A stretch of DNA of 64,000 nucleotides, from NCBI GenBank assembly GCA_005406025.1, contig BGZK01000535.1:186001-250000 (forward strand). Reading direction: 5' to 3'. The DNA comes from Eumeta japonica. Lineage: Eukaryota; Arthropoda; Insecta; Lepidoptera; Psychidae. Position numbers and translations under genes: made by a program. Of this stretch, positions 58,881 through 64,000 are shown piece after piece. The notes under the pieces are model-generated. The model was not told the DNA's origin, searched no databases, and saw nothing but the letters and a program-made list of their open reading frames with translations. Within the stretch, counting starts at the first letter, position 1. Every line of letters starts with the position of its first letter.

Positions 58881-61555
58881 CAACGTAAAACAAAGTAATT
58901 GAGTGAATTTTACAAGAGCGATAAAATAAGTTCAAACAGTTGCCCAAAAGAATCTATTGCCTCAGGCAGCTTGAAATTTTACTGTAAAGTTACATATCTT
59001 TATGACATTCTTTTAGTGTAATAGCAAATCCTAACTCCTTATATTAATGCGCTTTTCTCGACACTTACTTGGTTCATTATCGTAAAAATTAATAATAGTG
59101 CCTTTAAATTCTATATGATCAAACTAAGTAATAGGCATTAATTATGGTTTTCTGTAAAAACATTCTGTATTTTGGATTCTAGAAATAGTTTGAAAAGAAG
59201 TATCTATTATTAATAACTTTGTTTAATTATTATGTTTTTATTTGTACATATGGTAAGCGCCAGTTACTTTGTTCAGATAACCTAAAAAAATATATATTAA
59301 AAATTATATTAAGTCAGCAAATTGTCCTCATACATTGTTATTAATATTCTTATAAAATAAGCTATTCTAAAGCTAAAGATTTATTTGATATTAAAGCATT
59401 TTTATTTTTAATCAACTTGATAATGATAATGTATTAGGTAATAAACGGTACTTATTAGAGTTTGGTTTATTTGTCACAAGATCCACTATAATTCTGTCCC
59501 TAGATGCCATTATTGGTAATATTATTTCAAGTCATCGAAATAGAAAAGCATAAAATTCGAACAACATCGAACAAATTTACGTTCATTCGTGGCGCATAAC
59601 TCACACAAATGTAAATGAGGATATACGATAGATTTTTAAGCCAAATAAATCTCTTACAAAGATTTTATTATGATCTTGTATAAATGTAATTTCTAATAAC
59701 ACTGTTATTTCTTAACCTAAGAGAAAGATAGAGAAAGAATAAATACCCTCGTTGACAACAGAAAGAGAAAGAATAAGGGCACATGGTGAACGACTGTGCG
59801 GCGGAGAAGCCAATATCGTATGCCACGCCTACTACGAAGCCAATTTCGTTTGGTCATTTGGTTTATGTGGGAATACTTCTATGCTTTTCTATTCCGATGT
59901 TTCTAATATAACAATAATGACAACAATAATGAGTTGCATACTAAGGTTTCTTACGCTAATCAAATCAAATTATGAAATTATTGACAACAATTGACAGTAA
60001 CAACTTGGAAATTTTTGATATAAGACACCGTAGATAGAGCAAGTATGAAACGTTGCCGTATCGGCATTATAAAAATTTATATTGAGAAAAAAAGGAAGTG
60101 CTAGTATACTTGCTTAATAACTTGTACGGAATACTGAAATTAAAAACCAACTTATAATTCAAACGTAAAACAAAGCAGCTGACGTTCATTTGCTTTGTTT
60201 TATAATTGTTTTTGTTTTTGCTTTTTTCTTCATTAGTAATGTGTGTTTTATGAACAGTAACTTTGTTTAGGGTATTTCATTGTGATATCTTCTAAAGCGT
60301 TTAAGAGCCTTTGAGTTAAATTCATATGTAAAACTCATTGTTAGTTACCTTAAGTCAGCCGAGAAGTCGGGATCATGGCTGAATGAGAGATCGCTGGATA
60401 TACTTACACTTTGAACGAATATGGAGTTGCGAGCGGAACCTAGTTACGAGTTTAAAAGATATATTTTTTGTACCTGCAGATGTATTGTGTACCAACAGTT
60501 ATACAGAAAAAACGTGCTTATAATACTTATTCCACTTAATATAATTATTAAATTTTAAAATTATATTCGAGACATTTTGTTAACTTGACAACCATTGAGA
60601 TAGCAAATAAAAACATGTTTTTTTTTACGGTGGGTATGATTATTTACAGCCAGTCTGGTAGGTCGTCTAATCGAGTGTAAATATATCCGTGTTCATCGAA
60701 GGTCGTGATTTGCAATTGTATAACATGCTTATTAAGTAATATAAGACGTAGCATAAATTGCATAATGCTAGTGTTTATAATATTCGTATATTATTATCCA
60801 GTATTTTTGTGTTAAGTAACCTGCCTAAAAAAAACTTAATATACGCCATGTCATAAGCACTGCAATGAATTACCTGATATTAATTAAACAGAGTTTGATT
60901 AATTGCCTGAATAAAAATCACTTCTCACCTATATAGACGTATTTAATAATAAAAGAATAATTAACTTAAAAATTATGAACACCGAAGCTCTATTAGTCGT
61001 ATGTAATCTTATTGGGATACTATAAAATTTGGATTATATAGTTTAGATGAAAATGATTATACATAAATGGAGTTTATTTTAAATTTTGATATAAACTTTC
61101 CTCATAAAATCTCATAATGTCAATCATAAAATCAATCCCACGTTTTCAGTGCAGTACAATTTCTTTTGTAAATTATAATATAAAACATAATAACACAATA
61201 TAATGAAATTAGTCATTGCTGGTAATCCAATTAGAGTTTTCGTTCTGTACCTTACCACTATTTACTTAAGTTTGAATTATTCATTTTTGGAGTGTATCTA
61301 TAGGTACCTATACAAACGTAAATGGGAGGAATACTAATTGTTATTTGATGATTTTCTAATAGCGTCTAGTGTTGTGTTATTGTTTCGATTGACATTGTAA
61401 CAGCACTAGACATTAATAGCTTCAGTAATTATATTTGATGGTTTAAGGCCTCATACCTATTTATTCTCAACAACTAAAATTCGGATTTACATAACACTAC
61501 GATTTGTTAAATACAGATTAACATAATAATTTTTCACAACGTTATCTGCTCTTAG
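58881..61555. other. AT-rich stretch, no gene recognised
   Basis: GC-richer patches at 59740-59880 and 60350-60440 have no domain. Minus-strand splice-like sites at 60345-60480 were considered and not accepted. Confidence 0.5.
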
Positions 61556-61559
61556 ATCG

Positions 61560-61800
61560 ATTCTTTTCTAAGTCTATTCAAAGCACAGCCGGTAGCATCG
61601 ATGTGCAAACAGCTATTGTTGCGCGCACGCCCCTCCGCGGGCGGGGCCGGGGGCGCGGATTGGTTGCCGTCAAGCGTGACACCACAACCATTGGATAGAC
61701 GACAAGCAAGCGAAAGCTTTGAAAAACGACTCCTGCTAGAGCCATTGCGCAAACATTACAGTCGTCGACCCTCGGCGTATCAGGCTAATGATCTTTAATT
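61560..61800. promoter_or_regulatory. CpG-rich block with GC box and two CCAAT motifs
   Basis: GGGCGGGGCC at 61640-61649 is a GC box. ATTGG at 61660-61664 and CCATTGG at 61688-61694 are CCAAT boxes. The closely spaced combination within 60 bp is the most promoter-like arrangement in the window. No TATA box. Reading frames here are artefacts of composition. No gene is visible either side within 1 kb. Confidence 0.42.
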
Positions 61801-62740
61801 TTCCGCAATGAAAGAAATGCAATTGTTGAATAACGCTGTCTAAACTATAAACTGACAATGTAGTGGTACTCAAATTATATTTGATTCGAAATATGGTATG
61901 ATGAGCCAAGCGACAAACTCTAGGTATACAAATTACGATGCTAGTGTGAACTTACGCCAGTAGAGTCAAATATACTATAATTAACTATTATGAAAATGTG
62001 CCTATAATTACAAACGAATTACAAATTGTTCCTATTTTCAGATCGGCCATAAAGTTTAGCGTGCAGTGTAACAGTTGAAGGTCAGAGACGAGTGACTGCA
62101 TCTATAATTTGAGACACATATTGAGACATGTTTGTGATATTGTAGGTGTTGGGTCTCTTTATGTTGTAAAGAGCGGTTTTTGCCAACAACGTATTTTTTG
62201 AACTAGATGAAGTACAGCACTTTTATGTATCAAGCCCATTGATTAAAAACAATTACATAAAAATAACCTTTCCCTTCATCACTCAAGTCGGCCATGGTAT
62301 AGATAATAAATAAATTACACGTTATTTTCTCAACATCGAAACAAATTGCTTTTTATAAATCTGAAAACGAACTTAAATAAAATACATTTTAATTTTATCG
62401 TGAAGACATGTAATACAAATTAAATAAAAATAGAATCGAAATTTCTCAGATTTCAAATATTTGTCTGCAATTAATCAGCAACACGGTTGAAAATCAAAAA
62501 TCCGTTGCAAATTTCATAATGTAGGTATGAACATTAAATTTTATGGACACCATATGAGAATCGCGTAGGCATCCGACATATGTATTGGGCGATGCGTGGC
62601 GATATCAGGCGCATGTGTCATTTTCATACGAAATTCATACAGATTTTCCGTGGCCGTGACAATGCGGTCCATATTTAAAAGCATAATACTCTCATTTCTC
62701 TTTCACTAACTACGTACTGTATATACGAGGTGGGTGCTAT
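61801..62740. other. AT-rich stretch, nothing recognised
   Basis: A GC-richer patch at 62550-62670 is unclassified. Confidence 0.45.
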
Positions 62741-62745
62741 ATACA

Positions 62746-62950
62746 TGAGGGACGTTCAATAAAAAGTGAGAATACCGAAGTATGTATGTTGCCAGTAACT
62801 TTTATTAAATATTATTTTATTTTTTGACATAGTCGCTTTTTAGCATAACACATTTAGCAACATATTTTTCTAAGCTTACAATTCCTTTCTTAAAAAGCTC
62901 TTCATTCTTAGCACCTAAAAATTTATGTAAGTACTACAGCGGCTACTGGT
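62746..62950 (-). mobile_element. mariner-like element, terminal fragment
   Basis: On the minus strand the frame reads KFLGAKNEELFKKGIVSLEK, then YVAKCVMLKSDYVKK and a stop. This is the classic C-terminus of a mariner transposase (family form: GI--LE-RW-KC---KGDYVEK). It is followed by a short 3' UTR and an end reading, on the plus strand, TGAGGGACGTTCAATAAAA, like a mariner terminal inverted repeat. The rest of the element is missing. Confidence 0.75.
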
Positions 62951-63342
62951 TCATCATCTTCGAATCTCTATCCTTCAATAAATTCAATACTTATAGGTAT
63001 GAAAATCTATTGTCGATTTCAATAATAACAAAATTGTGCAAATTCAGGGATTTAACAAAACCTATAATGAAGAAAACAGATGTTGCTGTTTTGTATTTTC
63101 ATAACAACGTTATTAATATATTGATTTTTTAAATATTAGCTTCTCATTTCATTTAATTACTATCAAACATTAATTCCTTTTTTCTGTTATTTGTTTTTGA
63201 CGTGACAACGTCTTATAAATCGATGAAAGCCGGCTGCACGCACGAAAAAGCATGACTCACTGACTCACTGTCGCGTTCCGCCTGAACTGAGCGTGCGAGC
63301 GAGAGCGCGGCACGAACGATTTTTCTTCCACTCCATCGGCCG
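62951..63342. other. AT-rich DNA then a GC-richer stretch
   Basis: 63200-63342 is GC-richer and may be a further 5' part of the retrotransposon that follows, but I could not read it in frame. Confidence 0.35.
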
Positions 63343-64000
63343 ATGCGTCCGAGTATAAGAGAGACAGCGACCGTACAAAACCTATCCTGCCCCCAACAAG
63401 CCCTCCGACTCGTCGAACACATCTCGGAGGGCTTTAAACGCAAACGCAAAACTGTAGCGGTCTTTTTCGATGTCGCAAAGGCATTCGATAAAGTTTGGCA
63501 CGCTAGCCTAATCTACAAACTCCACCATCTGCAAGTCCCAGATCGTCTCGTCTACATCATCCAGCATTACCTGACGAACAGACAATTCTCCTTCCGGCAT
63601 GAAAAAAAAAGCATATCTGCCAAAAGATCGATTAGAGCCGGAGTTCCTCAAGGCTCCACACTCTCCCCGCTGCTTTACTCCGCGTACAAACCCGCACCCG
63701 CAAACAGGCGTCCAACTCGCGCTTTTTGCCGACGACACCGCCCTATACCTGAGCGGCAGTAACTTTCGTATAATTACTCCTCGCCTCCAGAAGGTCATCG
63801 ACGAGCTGACGCGATGGTTCCAAACCTGGAGAATCGAGGTTAATCCCGAAAAATCAGCAGCTATCTTCTTCAATTACAGTAGCATCAAAAAGAAAGAAGT
63901 TGTACCATACAACTCAGCAACATTCCGCATAAATAAATCACCTATTCCGTGGCATCACAAATATATGTACTTGGGAATCACACTTGACAAACATCTACAC
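63343..64000 (+). mobile_element. Jockey-type non-LTR retrotransposon, reverse transcriptase (partial)
   Basis: Reading begins at 63343: SCPQQALRLVEHISEGF, then VAVFFDVAKAFDKVWH (motif A, catalytic Asp codon at 63469), then SIRAGVPQGSTLSPLLYSAY (the PQGS motif). A frameshift at about 63685 moves the frame by one. The new frame carries QLALFADDTALYLSG with FADD, the catalytic Asp pair, at 63725-63736. It continues RWFQTWRIEVNPEKSAAIF and KYMYLGITLDKHLH to the window edge. The order and motifs match Jockey-clade LINEs. The endonuclease part and the start are absent (5' truncation, usual for LINEs). The single frameshift suggests a fairly recent but dead copy. Confidence 0.92.

Noticed and set aside
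60345..60480. Minus-strand exon upstream of the terminal exon at 31209
   Set aside because: Splice-like sites and a short phase-compatible frame (SARNSIFVQS) exist, but the acceptor is weak, the intron would be 29 kb and the match is no better than chance.
63508..63873. 121-codon minus-strand frame
   Set aside because: Shadow of the reverse transcriptase on the plus strand.
1..64000. Known insect microRNA precursors
   Set aside because: I looked by eye for let-7, bantam, miR-2, miR-9, miR-14, miR-34, miR-92, miR-275 and miR-276 type sequences and saw none in a convincing hairpin. A systematic search was not possible.
1..64000. CRISPR array, operon or bacterial mobile island
   Set aside because: The base composition, splice signals, SINEs, mariners and LINEs indicate an insect nuclear genome.

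Overview
The window looks like intergenic or intronic DNA from a moth or butterfly (Lepidoptera), most likely Bombyx mori or a close relative. This rests on AT-rich DNA broken by sharp CpG-rich blocks, on repeats I recognise from lepidopteran genomes (the AACCGACTTC / GAAGTCGGTT repeat, the GGTTCCGTA / CGGAACCCT repeat, Helitron-like ends, a tRNA-derived SINE), and on several decayed mariner elements. No intact multi-exon gene can be read. The longest open frame is 146 codons and looks non-coding. No rRNA, CRISPR array or functional tRNA is visible.

Host genes: one short stretch looks like genuine coding sequence, a terminal exon on the minus strand at 31209-31343. It has a strong splice acceptor, 44 codons with protein-like composition, a stop and two AATAAA signals. 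Any upstream exons should lie to the right on the minus strand, but I could not identify them. Four plus-strand intervals (3600-3737, 5452-5577, 10112-10179, 16089-16131) have good splice sites but no recognisable protein and are listed as weak candidates.

Layout: 1-6,050 has CpG-rich blocks, two CRE palindromes and a decayed endonuclease-like fragment. 6-16.8 kb is mostly AT-rich with one MITE and small repeats. 16.8-20.7 kb holds two related mariner relics in the same orientation. 21-28.8 kb holds CpG blocks, a 19-residue-repeat ORF, a cloverleaf-like foldback, a SINE, a second copy of the MITE and a LINE-tail repeat. 31-33 kb has the terminal exon and GGTTCCGTA repeats. 37.4-38.1 kb is a dimeric tandem array. 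38-40.2 kb is CpG-rich. 41.8-44.3 kb holds repeats, a large foldback and a decayed ORF. 45-48 kb has Helitron-like elements and another mariner. 49.6-56.8 kb mixes repeats, CpG blocks, a mariner relic and a reverse transcriptase remnant. 58-62 kb is Helitron-like, purine-rich and AT-rich DNA with one promoter-like block. 62.7 kb to the end has a mariner terminus and a Jockey-type reverse transcriptase running off the window.

Interpretation: about ten CpG-rich blocks separated by AT-rich, transposon-riddled DNA would fit a large regulatory region or giant introns of a developmental locus. That is inference; conservation across moths is the test. I found no new multi-gene system. The items most worth checking are the hidden terminal exon, the 625-bp foldback, the 134-bp dimeric array and the cloverleaf-like foldback.
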